From Acidimicrobiales bacterium (GTDB lineage Bacteria; Actinomycetota; Acidimicrobiia; Acidimicrobiales; Poriferisodalaceae): a DNA stretch of 64,000 nucleotides. The stretch covers positions 1,302,001-1,366,000 of the forward strand of contig JAWKIQ010000001.1 in assembly GCA_041394185.1 (NCBI GenBank), read 5' to 3'. Shown here piece by piece: positions 1 through 8,641 of the stretch. The notes below the pieces were generated by a model that saw only the letters and a list, made by a program, of their open reading frames with translations, was not told the DNA's origin and did not search any database. Position 1 is the first letter of the stretch, and the number at the start of each line of letters is the position of its first letter. The position numbers and the translations under genes were made by a program.

Positions 1-373
1 CCACCGTCACCGGGCCAGACAACACCGGATAGGCGACCGGCCACAGATTGTGCGCCAGACCCGCTCGACCGTTCGAATAAGCGGCCTGCTCGGGCCGGCT
101 GCCCCAGCCCAGGGTGCGCGCCAAACCAACCGCAGCCACCACCAGGCCGGTGGCGATCCTGAAGGTCTCCGTGTCGACCTCGAGCCAATCGAGTATCGGG
201 CCAGACAGCCAGGCCAGAAGCGTCATCGCCACACCCACGACCGTCGCGCACCCGACCGCGACCGATCTGGCCCGCCTGTGGGTTTCGGCCGAGTCGAGCG
301 ACCACCCGAGCGCGGCGGGAACCCGCCACCAACCGAGCGCCATGATCGTCAACAACAGTGCTCTGGCTGTCAC
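1..373 (-). CDS. MarC family integral membrane protein (partial, C-terminus beyond window)
   Basis: This reverse-strand reading frame runs off the left edge, so only about 124 N-terminal residues are visible. They show a hydrophobic first helix, a charged loop with SAETHRRARSVAVG, a second membrane segment, then LDWLEVDTETFRIATGL and PVAYPVLSGPVTV. The order of the loop, the 'FRIATGL' segment and the 'P-A-P-L-GP' segment matches MarC/NAAT-type inner-membrane proteins, whose substrate is generally unknown. The GTG start overlaps the stop of the upstream gene (GTGA), so the two are probably one transcript. An internal ATG at 343 is a possible alternative start. The family call rests on recognised motifs only. 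Confidence 0.65.
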   Translation of the reverse strand, partial: MTARALLLTIMALGWWRVPAALGWSLDSAETHRRARSVAVGCATVVGVAMTLLAWLSGPILDWLEVDTETFRIATGLVVAAVGLARTLGWGSRPEQAAYSNGRAGLAHNLWPVAYPVLSGPVTV

Positions 374-1572
374 GGGCGGCCCTCCAGGACCTCGCGAGCG
401 AAGATCAGCGTCGACAGGGTGTGCTGCTGATCGTCGACCTGGGTGATGTCGTCGGTGAACCAGGCACCTACCTCTAGCCCGGCGTCTGTGCGCACATCCT
501 GAGGCTGGACCTGACGCTCGACCAGCGTCGCTGCGGTGCACAACAGATGCCGCTCGAGATCGGGCCGCATGGGCGCCAGCGCCGGGGTGCGGGACAGGCC
601 GGCCAGCCCCTCCCCCAGTGCCCCAACGCCGGCTCCGAGCGCCTGGTCGAACCTGACCCAACGTTGGATGCCTTCACCCGACCGTTGCGACTCGACCCTG
701 ATCATCACGGCGAAGTCGCCCGCCAGGCGCTCGAGATACTCGGTCTCGTCAAGCGTGGGCTGCCACCGATCGCCCAACTCGGCCACCGTGTAGGCGATCC
801 AGTGGTCGGGCGCCCGCAGCAGCAGGCCCTCGTGCCGCCGTCGGTCGTGAACCACATAACCCACGATGTCGATGGCGGCATTACCCCACCCTTCGCCGGG
901 AAACATCCGCTCGAGCATGGCCAGCCCCCACGAAGCCTCACCGGTGGCGAATATTCCGTATTGCCCCGCCACGGGTTGGCCCGTTGCCGGATCCCACTCG
1001 ACCGCGATCGCTCCGTTGGGTTCGATCTGCCCCAGCAGGAACCGTCCCAACTGGCGCATCAGATCGTCATAGCCGGTGTCGCCGGTGGCCAGCCTTCGAT
1101 GTGCCAGCGAGGTGATCAACAGTGCCGACGCCCCGATGCGTGGTCGGGCACCACCGACGGTAAACGCCACCGATTGGGGCTGCCCCTGTGCGGTCGTGTC
1201 TATGAGGTTGTCGAGCATGTATTGCAGCGAACGGTCGGTTGGCTCCAGCCATCGAAGGTCTTCGTGTGCGGCGGCCACCTGGTAGAGGGCGTTGGTCATG
1301 GCCGCGTGTCTGGTGACGTTGTAGCCACCAAGGTCTTCACCGGTGACCCTGTTGTAGCGGTATGCGAAGACACCATCTTCTTCGAGGTTCGAGGTGGCCC
1401 AATCGGCGGTGGCTGCGATGGCGATGTCGAGGTCGGCCACGCTCAACTCGGGACAATTCTGCGGCGCGACCAGGCCGATACGAAACACCGACAGTCCGAC
1501 CGCCCAGGCGACGAGATGCATCATCGGCCGTGAAGCCGACCTGCCACGTCCCCGCTGAAGCACAAACCTCAC
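370..1572 (-). CDS. Secreted or membrane-anchored all-alpha protein, six-hairpin glycosidase-like
   Basis: The frame gives about 400 residues. A hydrophobic N-terminal stretch (MMHLVAWAVGLSVFRIGLV) probably serves as signal or anchor. The rest is helical with repeated aromatic/Gly patches (FAYRYNRVTGED, GQYGIFATGEASWGLAML), which recalls (alpha/alpha)6-barrel carbohydrate-active proteins, but no catalytic motif can be assigned. The longer frame could begin at 1611. I prefer the GTG at 1572 because a TAGCCT -10 box lies 7 nt upstream, as in many genes of this window. Its stop overlaps the start of the MarC-like gene. The function is unknown. Confidence 0.6.
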   Translation of the reverse strand: MRFVLQRGRGRSASRPMMHLVAWAVGLSVFRIGLVAPQNCPELSVADLDIAIAATADWATSNLEEDGVFAYRYNRVTGEDLGGYNVTRHAAMTNALYQVAAAHEDLRWLEPTDRSLQYMLDNLIDTTAQGQPQSVAFTVGGARPRIGASALLITSLAHRRLATGDTGYDDLMRQLGRFLLGQIEPNGAIAVEWDPATGQPVAGQYGIFATGEASWGLAMLERMFPGEGWGNAAIDIVGYVVHDRRRHEGLLLRAPDHWIAYTVAELGDRWQPTLDETEYLERLAGDFAVMIRVESQRSGEGIQRWVRFDQALGAGVGALGEGLAGLSRTPALAPMRPDLERHLLCTAATLVERQVQPQDVRTDAGLEVGAWFTDDITQVDDQQHTLSTLIFAREVLEGRP

Positions 1573-1579
1573 CGCCAGC

Positions 1580-1585
1580 AGGCTA
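1580..1585 (-). promoter_or_regulatory. TAGCCT -10 box of the 370..1572 gene
   Basis: TAGCCT on the minus strand ends 7 nt before a GTG start, the spacing expected for a leaderless transcript. It decides the start choice for this gene. Confidence 0.45.
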
Positions 1586-1632
1586 GGTGGGCGGCGGCCG
1601 GCTGCCAGCACCCGAGGTGCAACAATGCCCTT

Positions 1633-2088
1633 GTGTGGCCGGCAGACCCAGCGAGACGAAGGGCGACGAAGCTGGCCGTCAGCGTGGTGGTGCTCGCAGC
1701 CGTGTGGCTGCCTGTCGTGCGTTCGCCGCCCAGAGACTCGTTCCCGCTATCGACCTACCCGATGTTCTCGTCGCTGCTCGAGACGGTGTCCGACGTCGAC
1801 CTGGTGGTGGGTGTGGACCGGTCGGGTTCTGAGATCCGCCTGTCGCCCCAGCTGATCGCAGGCACCGACGAGGTGATCGTCGCCGGCTCGACGGTGCGCC
1901 AGGCGGTGAGAGCGGGCGACACCGAGGCCCTGTGCGCCCTGGTCGCGGACCGGGTCGCACGAAACGGGCCGGCCGAAGTTGTTTCGGTGTTGGTGAAGAC
2001 CGACACCATCGACGCCATCGAGTGGTACGCGGGCAACCGCCAACCTCGTGACACCGTCGTACACAGCGCGTGCGAGATAGCGCGATGA
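1633..2088 (+). CDS. Membrane-anchored protein of unknown function, partner of an HTTM protein
   Basis: The product is about 151 residues. One N-terminal membrane segment (LAVSVVVLAAVWLPVV) precedes the phrase FPLSTYPMFS and a soluble domain. I recognise this layout as the small protein that often precedes HTTM (vitamin K-dependent carboxylase-like) membrane proteins in actinobacteria, but no biochemical role is known to me. The stop overlaps the ATG of the next gene (ATGA), so translation is likely coupled. The GTG start at 1633 is the first in frame and is not supported by a clear ribosome-binding site. Confidence 0.65.
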   Translation: MWPADPARRRATKLAVSVVVLAAVWLPVVRSPPRDSFPLSTYPMFSSLLETVSDVDLVVGVDRSGSEIRLSPQLIAGTDEVIVAGSTVRQAVRAGDTEALCALVADRVARNGPAEVVSVLVKTDTIDAIEWYAGNRQPRDTVVHSACEIAR

Positions 2089-2984
2089 CTGCCGCTCTGG
2101 CCCAGCGCCTTGCGGTGGTTCGGGTCGCTGTGTTCGCCTACGCCGCCGTGTACGTGGCCGTGCGCTCGCCCACCATCGTCGACACGTCAGAGCTAGACCC
2201 TGCCCGCTTCGACCCGATCGGCGGTGTGGCATGGCTCAACACCCCGTTGCAGTCCCCGGTCTTGGCCGCGTTAGTCGCGCTTGCGGTGCTCGCCTCGGGC
2301 GCGGCAGCGGCCGGCTGGCACTATCGCATCTGCTCGCCGGCGGCGGCGTTGGCCGTGCTGGTCGTGTTGTCGCACCGCCTCAGCTGGGGCCAGGTCCTTC
2401 ACACAGAGAACCTCGTGGTGCTCCACGCCTGCATCCTGGCCTTCACACCGGCAGCCGACGCCTGGTCGCTGGACGCACGCTCGACCACACGCCGACCCCG
2501 GGCAAGCGACGAATCCGACTACACGTGGGCGCTCTGGCTGATCAGCGCAGTGACCGTGTCGACCTACGTCATCGCAGCCTGGGCCAAGCTCAGAATCGGC
2601 GGGGCCGACTGGATCAGCGGTGATGTGCTGCGCAGCCATATCGCACACGACAACCTCCGCAAGCACCTGCTGGGCGACCCGTCCAGCCCGTTGGCACGCT
2701 TCGTGGTGCCCCAGGCGTGGCTGTTCTCGCCCATGGCCATCGGGGCGCTGGCTCTCGAGCTGGCGGCCCCGATGGCACTGCTGGGCTTCAGGCGCGTCCG
2801 ACACGCCTGGGTGGTGATGGCATGGTTGTTTCACGTCGCCGTGCTGGCGTTGATGGCGATCGTGTTCCCCTACCAGTTGCTGGGGATCGCCTTCTTGTCG
2901 TTCGTGGACGCAGAGGCGATTGGCCAGCGGCTTGGTCGGCTGAGGCCGATCAGCCGGCGAAGCTCAGCAGATCTTCGACGCTGA
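2085..2984 (+). CDS. HTTM-domain / DoxX-like polytopic membrane protein
   Basis: The product is about 299 residues with several membrane helices (VAVFAYAAVYVAV, VLAALVALAVLASGAA, WALWLISAVTVSTYVIAAWA, AIGALALELAAPMALLGF, WVVMAWLFHVAVLALMAIV). It contains the loop 'WAKLRIGGADWISGD' followed by a 'H-D-N-L-R' segment, typical of HTTM proteins related to vitamin K-dependent gamma-carboxylase. The ATG at 2085 overlaps the stop of the partner gene. An upstream in-frame GTG at 2070 would extend into that gene and is less likely. The 3' end overlaps the convergent lipoprotein gene by 35 bp. The activity is unknown. Confidence 0.7.
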   Translation: MTAALAQRLAVVRVAVFAYAAVYVAVRSPTIVDTSELDPARFDPIGGVAWLNTPLQSPVLAALVALAVLASGAAAAGWHYRICSPAAALAVLVVLSHRLSWGQVLHTENLVVLHACILAFTPAADAWSLDARSTTRRPRASDESDYTWALWLISAVTVSTYVIAAWAKLRIGGADWISGDVLRSHIAHDNLRKHLLGDPSSPLARFVVPQAWLFSPMAIGALALELAAPMALLGFRRVRHAWVVMAWLFHVAVLALMAIVFPYQLLGIAFLSFVDAEAIGQRLGRLRPISRRSSADLRR

Positions 2985-4041
2985 CTCCGCAGTCGTCGAG
3001 CACCGCCGCCACCTCAGCCATGTCGACCAGGCGCTCGGCAGCGTCCGGCGCCGACAAAGCGTCGCCCAGGCACTGGGCTGCTTCCTCGGGGATGCCGCCC
3101 TGCACCAGGCCCTCGACGATCATCGGCACCATCTCGGGGTTGCCGGCGAAGATCGGCAGAGCCGCCATCAGCGTTTCCATTGCGTCAGAGTCGACCACGC
3201 CGGGCCCCGACGCGTCGCCGTCATCCATGGCCATGCCGATGCGCGCGAGGTCTTCCAGGGTCAGGCCGCAGTCTTCCAAGGTCGACAAGAACTCGGGGTT
3301 GGTTGGTGTGGTGGCAATTCCGCTGCTGAACACAGACCGAACCACACACACCGCCTGATCTTCTGTCAGGCCCATCTCGATGAACGGGGCGAGGATCTGG
3401 TCACGCTGCTGCGAATCGAGCATGGCTTCGATGTCGGCGTCGGTGATGCCGACCGACGGATCGCTGTCTGATCCAGAGTCGGGATCGATACCGCAGACCT
3501 GTTCGTTGTACTGCTCGATGCGATCGCTGGCGGCGTTCAGCTCGGGCGAGTCGAGCACGGCCATGTCTTCCTCGTTCACGTCGAGAATGTTGTAGTCGGC
3601 CTCCTCGAGCGTCTGCTGCATCTGCACCAGACCATCCACGAACAGCTCGACATCGGCTGCGATCTCGTCCGGGGCCTGAGAAGCCAGGGCGATCTGCATC
3701 GGCAGCAACTCGCGCATCTGGCGTTCGAAGGTGGCGATCATGCCGAGGTTCTCGGCGTCGATGGCGTCGGCCAGTTCGCTGATTTCGCGAGCGCCGTCAC
3801 ACCACGAGCTGGCGGCCGAACCAGACATGTCGTCAGACGATGCGTCGCTGTCGGAGTCATCGGACCCCGTGCTGTCGGAGTCGCCACTGCCAGCGTCGTC
3901 GGAGGCCCCACCGTTGGAGTCGCCGGTCGAGGACGTGTCTGAGTCGGCCGAATCGTCGCTGTCGCCCCCGCCGCAGGCGGCCAGGAAGAACAGTGCGGCC
4001 ACCACCGCGGCGATCAGGCGTAGAAGCTTGGAGTTACGCAT
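2950..4041 (-). CDS. Acidic Ser/Asp-rich lipoprotein
   Basis: The product is about 363 residues. A lipoprotein signal (LIAAVVAALFFLAAC, lipobox LAAC) is followed by a roughly 50-residue Gly/Ser/Asp linker (GGDSDDSADSDTSSTGDS) that probably spaces the domain from the membrane. The globular part is helical and acidic, with two similar halves around EMGLTEDQAVCVVRSVFSS and QGGIPEEAAQCLGDALSA, each with a central Cys. These look like repeated small helical domains. The ATG at 4041 is chosen because TACCCT lies 7 nt upstream and the signal peptide starts there. The same frame stays open upstream into the SDR gene, but that extension is spurious. The function is unknown. Confidence 0.75.
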   Translation of the reverse strand: MRNSKLLRLIAAVVAALFFLAACGGGDSDDSADSDTSSTGDSNGGASDDAGSGDSDSTGSDDSDSDASSDDMSGSAASSWCDGAREISELADAIDAENLGMIATFERQMRELLPMQIALASQAPDEIAADVELFVDGLVQMQQTLEEADYNILDVNEEDMAVLDSPELNAASDRIEQYNEQVCGIDPDSGSDSDPSVGITDADIEAMLDSQQRDQILAPFIEMGLTEDQAVCVVRSVFSSGIATTPTNPEFLSTLEDCGLTLEDLARIGMAMDDGDASGPGVVDSDAMETLMAALPIFAGNPEMVPMIVEGLVQGGIPEEAAQCLGDALSAPDAAERLVDMAEVAAVLDDCGVSVEDLLSFAG

Positions 4042-4048
4042 CTCACAA

Positions 4049-4054
4049 AGGGTA
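4049..4054 (-). promoter_or_regulatory. TACCCT -10 box of the acidic lipoprotein gene
   Basis: TACCCT on the minus strand lies 7 nt upstream of the ATG at 4041, which fits leaderless transcription. Confidence 0.45.
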
Positions 4055-4085
4055 GGCGAATACTGACGCGTTGCGGTCGCACGCT

Positions 4086-4877
4086 TCACGCATTGCGTAC
4101 CAACATGCCGCCGTCGACACGAACGACCGCACCGTTCAGGTACGAGGACGCGGGCAACACCAGGCTGGCGATGGCGTTGGCGAGCTCGATGGGTTGGCCG
4201 TAGCGGCGCAGTGGCACCCGCCGCTTGGCGAACACCTCCTTGTCGGCGGCCGGGATCGGAGCGGTCATGCCGGTTTCGATTGGCCCCGGGCAAACACAGT
4301 TGGCGGTCACGCCCAGCCGCCCGAGTTCGACCGCCAGCGACTTGGTGAACCCGATGACACCATGCTTGCTGGCCGTGTAGGCAGGCATGCCGGCGGTGGC
4401 CCCCAGACCCTCCGTGCTGGCGATGTTGACGATGCGTCCGTCGCCCGCCCTGGCCAGATCTTCCAGACACGCCCGGACGGTGTTGGCCTGACCCGTCAGG
4501 TTCACGGCGAAAGACCGCTCCCACGAAGCTTGAAAAGCGTCCGATCCGATGCCGGCGGGGATGGACACGCCGGCGTTGTTGATCAAGATGTCGACGGGCC
4601 CCAGTACGTCGCGCACCTGGTCGACTGCGGCCTCGACGGCCGCCGGATCGCTGACGTCGACCAGCGCGGCCAGGGCTGTGCCGCCCTGCGCCTGTATGTG
4701 CGCGCAGGTCTGCTCGACCCCTTCGGAGTCGACGTCCCAGCACGCAACGCGGGCGCCCAGTGCCGCCAACACCACACTGGTAGCCCTGCCGATGCCGCTG
4801 CCTGCACCGGTGACCACCGCAACTCGATCGTCGAGGCGCCGGGCGCGCAAGATCTCGTCGAAGTCGAAGCTGTCCAT
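4086..4877 (-). CDS. SDR-family NAD(P)-dependent oxidoreductase
   Basis: The product is about 263 residues, the normal length of a classical short-chain dehydrogenase. The cofactor motif VVTGAGSGIGRA sits near residue 20, followed by NNAG (ILINNAGVS), the catalytic Ser region NIASTEG and the YTASKHG motif carrying the active-site Tyr and Lys. The C-terminus VRVDGGM is typical of the FabG-like branch. The substrate cannot be told. The ATG overlaps the stop of the AI-2E transporter gene (ATGA), making it the third gene of an IMPase / transporter / SDR operon. Confidence 0.88.
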   Translation of the reverse strand: MDSFDFDEILRARRLDDRVAVVTGAGSGIGRATSVVLAALGARVACWDVDSEGVEQTCAHIQAQGGTALAALVDVSDPAAVEAAVDQVRDVLGPVDILINNAGVSIPAGIGSDAFQASWERSFAVNLTGQANTVRACLEDLARAGDGRIVNIASTEGLGATAGMPAYTASKHGVIGFTKSLAVELGRLGVTANCVCPGPIETGMTAPIPAADKEVFAKRRVPLRRYGQPIELANAIASLVLPASSYLNGAVVRVDGGMLVRNA

Positions 4878-6073
4878 CAGGTATCCCCCTGCTGGGGCCG
4901 CTCGGGTGGCGGGCCCTTGGTGATGTCGATGATTGGTATCTCGCCGGTTCGGTCGGGCGTCAGCCTGGACCGGGCCATGCCGTCGTCGGTCAGCAGCCCG
5001 CTCTCGATCAGCTCGTGGCGCTGCACGTAGCTGGCAACGAATGCCTGTATGACGGCAGCGGCCGGGATGGCCAGGAGGGCGCCCACCCCACCCAGGATGT
5101 TCGTGCCCGCCACAACCGAGCCGAACGCAACGGCCGGGTGCATCTCCATCGTCGACGCAGTTATGGGCGGGGCGAACAGGTAGTTCTCGATCTGCTGATA
5201 CAAGACGATTGCAATCACCACCCACAGCGCGGAGATGGGTTCTTCGAGCAGTGCGAGCAGAACCGGGAAGATCCCGGCGAGGTAGGTGCCCACGACGGGC
5301 ACGAACTGCGACACCACGGCAACCCACATGGCCAACGCCAGCGGCGAGGGCACGCCGATCAACACGAACACCACCCAGTGGAAGGCAAACGAGAGCGTCG
5401 CCAACACCACCCGGCTGTAGATGTAGCCACCGGTCTTCGACACGGCCAGGTCCCAGATCTGCAGCACTTCGCGCTGGCGGCGTGGCGGCAGGATCGAGCA
5501 GATCGAGCGCCTCAGCCTGGGGCCGTCTGCGGTGAGGTAGAAGGTGAACAGGCCCACCGTCAGGGCCTGGAACAGAACCGACAAGATGGTGGTGCCGACA
5601 TCGAGCAGGTTGCCGGCCAGATCCTGGGCGAACGACGCCGCCGCCCCACCGTCCTGGAACTCTTGCAGCAGGTCGTCGACGTTGACCTCGACGCCGCGCT
5701 CGGCCAACCAGGCCTGGGCCTCTGTGATGTAGCCAGGAGCCTCGTCGACCAGGATCGCTATCTGGTCGGCTAGCACCGCGCCCATTGCCCACAGGAACGC
5801 CACGGCGCCCACGGCCACGCCCAGGAACACCAGCAGGGTCGCGAATCCGCGCCTGATGCCCTTGCGGTGCAACCAGTTGACGGCCGGCTCCAGAGCGAAC
5901 GAGAAGAACAGCGACATCAGCAGAAGAACCAGCAGGCCTCTCAGTCGCTGCACCAGCCAGGCCAGCGAGAAAACCACGGCGAACGCAAACGCGCCCATGG
6001 CTATGGCGCGGGGCAACCACGGCGGCATCGAACGGTCTTTGTCACCGTCGTCGAATGTGGTTTCGGTGGTCAC
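4877..6073 (-). CDS. AI-2E family transporter (YdiK/TqsA-like permease)
   Basis: The product is about 398 residues with around eight hydrophobic segments. A pair of N-terminal helices (AMGAFAFAVVFSLAWLV, LLVLLLMSLFFSFALEPAV) precedes a soluble middle region and a C-terminal helical block with VSQFVPVVGTYLAGIFPVLLA and YQQIENYLFAPPI, hallmarks of the AI-2E exporter/permease family. Members move varied small molecules, so the substrate is not assigned. The GTG start overlaps the IMPase stop (GTGA). The C-terminal tail (TKGPPPERPQQ) is hydrophilic. Confidence 0.85.
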   Translation of the reverse strand: MTTETTFDDGDKDRSMPPWLPRAIAMGAFAFAVVFSLAWLVQRLRGLLVLLLMSLFFSFALEPAVNWLHRKGIRRGFATLLVFLGVAVGAVAFLWAMGAVLADQIAILVDEAPGYITEAQAWLAERGVEVNVDDLLQEFQDGGAAASFAQDLAGNLLDVGTTILSVLFQALTVGLFTFYLTADGPRLRRSICSILPPRRQREVLQIWDLAVSKTGGYIYSRVVLATLSFAFHWVVFVLIGVPSPLALAMWVAVVSQFVPVVGTYLAGIFPVLLALLEEPISALWVVIAIVLYQQIENYLFAPPITASTMEMHPAVAFGSVVAGTNILGGVGALLAIPAAAVIQAFVASYVQRHELIESGLLTDDGMARSRLTPDRTGEIPIIDITKGPPPERPQQGDT

Positions 6074-6834
6074 GCGGTTCGCCCGGCCAGGACGTCCAGC
6101 AGTGGCTGGTGGATCAGGCCGTTGGTGGCGAGGCCGTTGCCCGAGTCGAAGCTGTTGTTGCCTTCGAGGTCGGTGAAACGCCCCCCGGCCTCGGCCAATA
6201 TCACCGGCATCGGAGCCAGGTCCCATGCCGAGCAGATCGGATCGACCATCGCTTCGGCCTCGCCGGCCGCCACCATGGCATAGCCGTAGGCGTCTCCCCA
6301 TGTGCGCATACGTGCGCCGCTGGCCCGCACGGCTGCGATCTGTTCGGGGCTGGCAGCAGCCCAGTCGGAGGTGCACACCAGCGCGCCCTGCACCGACGAG
6401 TTCGAGTTGACCCTGGCCACCCTGCCGTTGTCGAAACAGCCCTGGCCGCGCCCGGCCCAGATGGTTCGTCGCAGGGCGGGCAGGTGGATAACGCCCACCA
6501 CAGGACCCTCCTGATCGACCAGTGCCACCAGGGTCGCGTAAAGGGGAACACCACGAACGAAGCCGAACGTTCCGTCGATGGGGTCGACGATCCAGGTTCG
6601 TCCGCTGCTTCCTCCAACGAGACCGTCTTCTTCTCCGAGAATTGCGTCGTCGGGGAAGTGTTCACCGATCAGTTGCCTGGCAACCGCCTCGGCGCCCCGG
6701 TCGGCGGCGGTCACCTCGGTTCCGTCCGATTTGCCTTCGACGATCAGGTCGGGGCGCCGCCAGTAGTCGAGGGTCACGTCACCTGCTGCACGGGCGACGT
6801 GAACCGCGGCTTCCAGGAGCGATTGTGTGTCCAC
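6070..6834 (-). CDS. Inositol monophosphatase family phosphatase (histidinol-phosphatase-like)
   Basis: The product is about 254 residues. It carries the metal-binding motifs of the family: GEED near residue 70, WIVDPIDGTFGF near residue 90 and SAWDLAPMPVILAEAGG near residue 205. Members hydrolyse inositol phosphate, histidinol phosphate or related sugar phosphates; the substrate here is open. The GTG start at 6834 fits the usual family N-terminus (DTQSLLEAAVHVARAAGD). An ATG at 6876 with an AGGG box is an alternative that adds 14 residues. It is the first gene of the operon with the AI-2E transporter and the SDR, and is divergent from the SGNH hydrolase gene. Confidence 0.85.
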   Translation of the reverse strand: MDTQSLLEAAVHVARAAGDVTLDYWRRPDLIVEGKSDGTEVTAADRGAEAVARQLIGEHFPDDAILGEEDGLVGGSSGRTWIVDPIDGTFGFVRGVPLYATLVALVDQEGPVVGVIHLPALRRTIWAGRGQGCFDNGRVARVNSNSSVQGALVCTSDWAAASPEQIAAVRASGARMRTWGDAYGYAMVAAGEAEAMVDPICSAWDLAPMPVILAEAGGRFTDLEGNNSFDSGNGLATNGLIHQPLLDVLAGRTA

Positions 6835-6881
6835 ACCCCAATCTTGGCACGAGTGCCGTCGATCGAAGGCGTCCATGGCGG

Positions 6882-6887
6882 TACCCT
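6882..6887 (+). promoter_or_regulatory. TACCCT -10 box of the SGNH hydrolase gene
   Basis: TACCCT ends 8 nt before the GTG at 6896 and supports that start over the ATG at 6875, which has a GAAGG element upstream. Confidence 0.35.
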
Positions 6888-6895
6888 CGCCGCCA

Positions 6896-7633
6896 GTGAC
6901 GAGACCGACCTCGCTACCGGTTCTTCCCGCAGCTGCACTGTGTGCTGCGTGCGGCGTCATCTTGGGCGCGTGGGCACTGATCCTCACCACTCCGGCGCCG
7001 GCCAGTTCGCTGAGCCAACCAGCGGCTCTTCCCAGCGCCGAAACCAGCCTGGTCGCCACCGCTGAACCTACCGAGACAACCGAGATCGCCCCGGTGGTCA
7101 GCGATGCGTCCGATGTTCGAGGCAGCTCCGATGTCGTCGTGTCGGCGTCGCCCTTCGCCGGGCGGACCATCGCCGTGGTGGGCGACTCACTGACGCTGTC
7201 GGCCGCCGACGAGCTCGAGGATGGTTTCGGCGTGGACCTCGTAGTCGATGCCGAGACCGGCCGAAGCCTCTATGGAGCCACTTCGGCGTTGCGCCATGCA
7301 GGCCAGGCGCAGCCCGACATCGTCATCGTGGGTCTGGGCACCAACGACTGGGCGGGCCCGCCCGACTATGGCGAACGCATCGATGAGGCGATCGCGCTGT
7401 TGGGCCAGACCTGCGCTGTGTGGGTCAACGCCCAGGTGTTCGAAGACGGCCTGGCGGTCGTGAACTCTGCCATCGACGCGGCCGCCGAGCGCCACGGGTT
7501 CGTCGTGGCTCGGTGGTCAGATCTGTCGGGGCCCCCGGAACTGCACCTGTCCGATGGCTACCACCTGAACCAGGACGGGCAGAATCTCTACGCCGACCTG
7601 GTGGTGTCGACGGCTGCTGCGGCCTGCCTCTGA
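6896..7633 (+). CDS. Secreted SGNH/GDSL hydrolase
   Basis: The product is about 245 residues. A hydrophobic leader (LPAAALCAACGVILGAWALIL) precedes a Ser/Thr/Ala-rich linker and then the catalytic domain. Its blocks are AVVGDSLTLSAADEL (Ser nucleophile), VGLGTNDW (Gly/Asn oxyanion block) and SDGYHLNQDGQ (the Asp-x-x-His pair). This is the SGNH esterase/acyltransferase fold used on cell-envelope polysaccharides or lipids; the substrate is unknown. I start at GTG 6896 because TACCCT sits 8 nt upstream; ATG 6875 would add seven residues. It converges on the crotonase gene with an 18-bp gap. Confidence 0.82.
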   Translation: MTRPTSLPVLPAAALCAACGVILGAWALILTTPAPASSLSQPAALPSAETSLVATAEPTETTEIAPVVSDASDVRGSSDVVVSASPFAGRTIAVVGDSLTLSAADELEDGFGVDLVVDAETGRSLYGATSALRHAGQAQPDIVIVGLGTNDWAGPPDYGERIDEAIALLGQTCAVWVNAQVFEDGLAVVNSAIDAAAERHGFVVARWSDLSGPPELHLSDGYHLNQDGQNLYADLVVSTAAAACL

Positions 7634-7652
7634 GCGGGCGAGCAGGCGTCTG

Positions 7653-8528
7653 TTACGGCGCTGGGATGCCCGATGAGCCGACGTCGCGGAACTGCGGATC
7701 GCGCTTTTGGAAAAAGGCCGCGACCGCCTCGACCTGATTGGGGCTGCCGATCAACTGGCCGATGTATTCGCGCTCGTTTGCGAACGAGGTAGCCGCGTCG
7801 ACGTTTCCGTACTGGTTGACCAGCTTCTTGGCGCGCCTGATGGCATCGGGGTTCTTGCCCGCGATCTCGCGCGCCAGATCGAGTGCGCTGGTCAGCGGGT
7901 CGTCGCTGGTGCGCGTTGCCAGGCCCATCTCTACGGCTTCGGCACCACCGATCATGCGCCCGGTGAAATACAGCTCCTTGGCCACGTCGAATCCCACCAA
8001 GCGGGGCAGGATCTGAGACAGGCTCATGTCTGGTACCAGGCCCCAGCGAATCTCCAGCACCGACATCACCGACTCGGGGTGAACGATGCGGATGTCGGCT
8101 CCCAGAGCCAGCTGGCATCCGCCGCCCAACGCGTGCCCTGTGACGGCCGCTATCACCGGCTGGTCCATCTCCTGCCACGTCCACACGGCCTGCTGGCCCA
8201 TGTGTGTGATCCGACCGGGCATCGGGCCTGTGATGCGGGCGACCGAGCCAGAACCGCTGGCCTGTTCGTCCGCATCGGACGAGCCCGGACCTTCTGCCAT
8301 CTCCTGGAACCGCGAGAAGTCGAGCCCTGCACAAAACGACCTGCCGTTGCCAGACAGCACTACGGCCCTGACCTCGGGGTTCTCCCGCAGCATGTCACCG
8401 GCCTCGACCAACGCGGCAAACATCTCGCCGTCCAGGGCGTTGAGTTTGTCCGGTCGGTTCATTCGAACGTCGGCGACGCCGCCGTCGATTTCGATGATTA
8501 TGCGGTCTCTGACATCGATCGTGGGCAT
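7653..8528 (-). CDS. Enoyl-CoA hydratase/isomerase (crotonase) family protein
   Basis: The product is about 291 residues. The crotonase core is clear: MNRPDKLNALDGEM, VLSGNGRSFCAGLDFS (first oxyanion-hole strand), VTGHALGGGCQLALGADIRI (second oxyanion hole) and a C-terminal helical arm. A roughly 35-residue Ser/Gly-rich insert follows the CAGLDFS motif and makes the protein longer than usual. Such enzymes act on acyl-CoA double bonds in fatty-acid or side-chain degradation. The ATG at 8528 is the most conserved start; the frame is open a little further upstream. Confidence 0.85.
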   Translation of the reverse strand: MPTIDVRDRIIIEIDGGVADVRMNRPDKLNALDGEMFAALVEAGDMLRENPEVRAVVLSGNGRSFCAGLDFSRFQEMAEGPGSSDADEQASGSGSVARITGPMPGRITHMGQQAVWTWQEMDQPVIAAVTGHALGGGCQLALGADIRIVHPESVMSVLEIRWGLVPDMSLSQILPRLVGFDVAKELYFTGRMIGGAEAVEMGLATRTSDDPLTSALDLAREIAGKNPDAIRRAKKLVNQYGNVDAATSFANEREYIGQLIGSPNQVEAVAAFFQKRDPQFRDVGSSGIPAP

Positions 8529-8641
8529 GCCAGAAGTGTGGCCCAACCGCTCGGTCCATACTCAATTATCGACCTCGGCGAACAGGGCGAACAGGGCGAA
8601 TAGATGGTCCGAGACCGCAACCACGATGCGTTGCGGTCGAC

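Noticed and set aside
2950..4743. A 597-codon minus-strand frame joining the acidic lipoprotein to antisense sequence of the SDR gene
   Set aside because: The lipoprotein signal and -10 box at 4041-4054 mark the true start; the upstream part overlaps the SDR gene in another frame.
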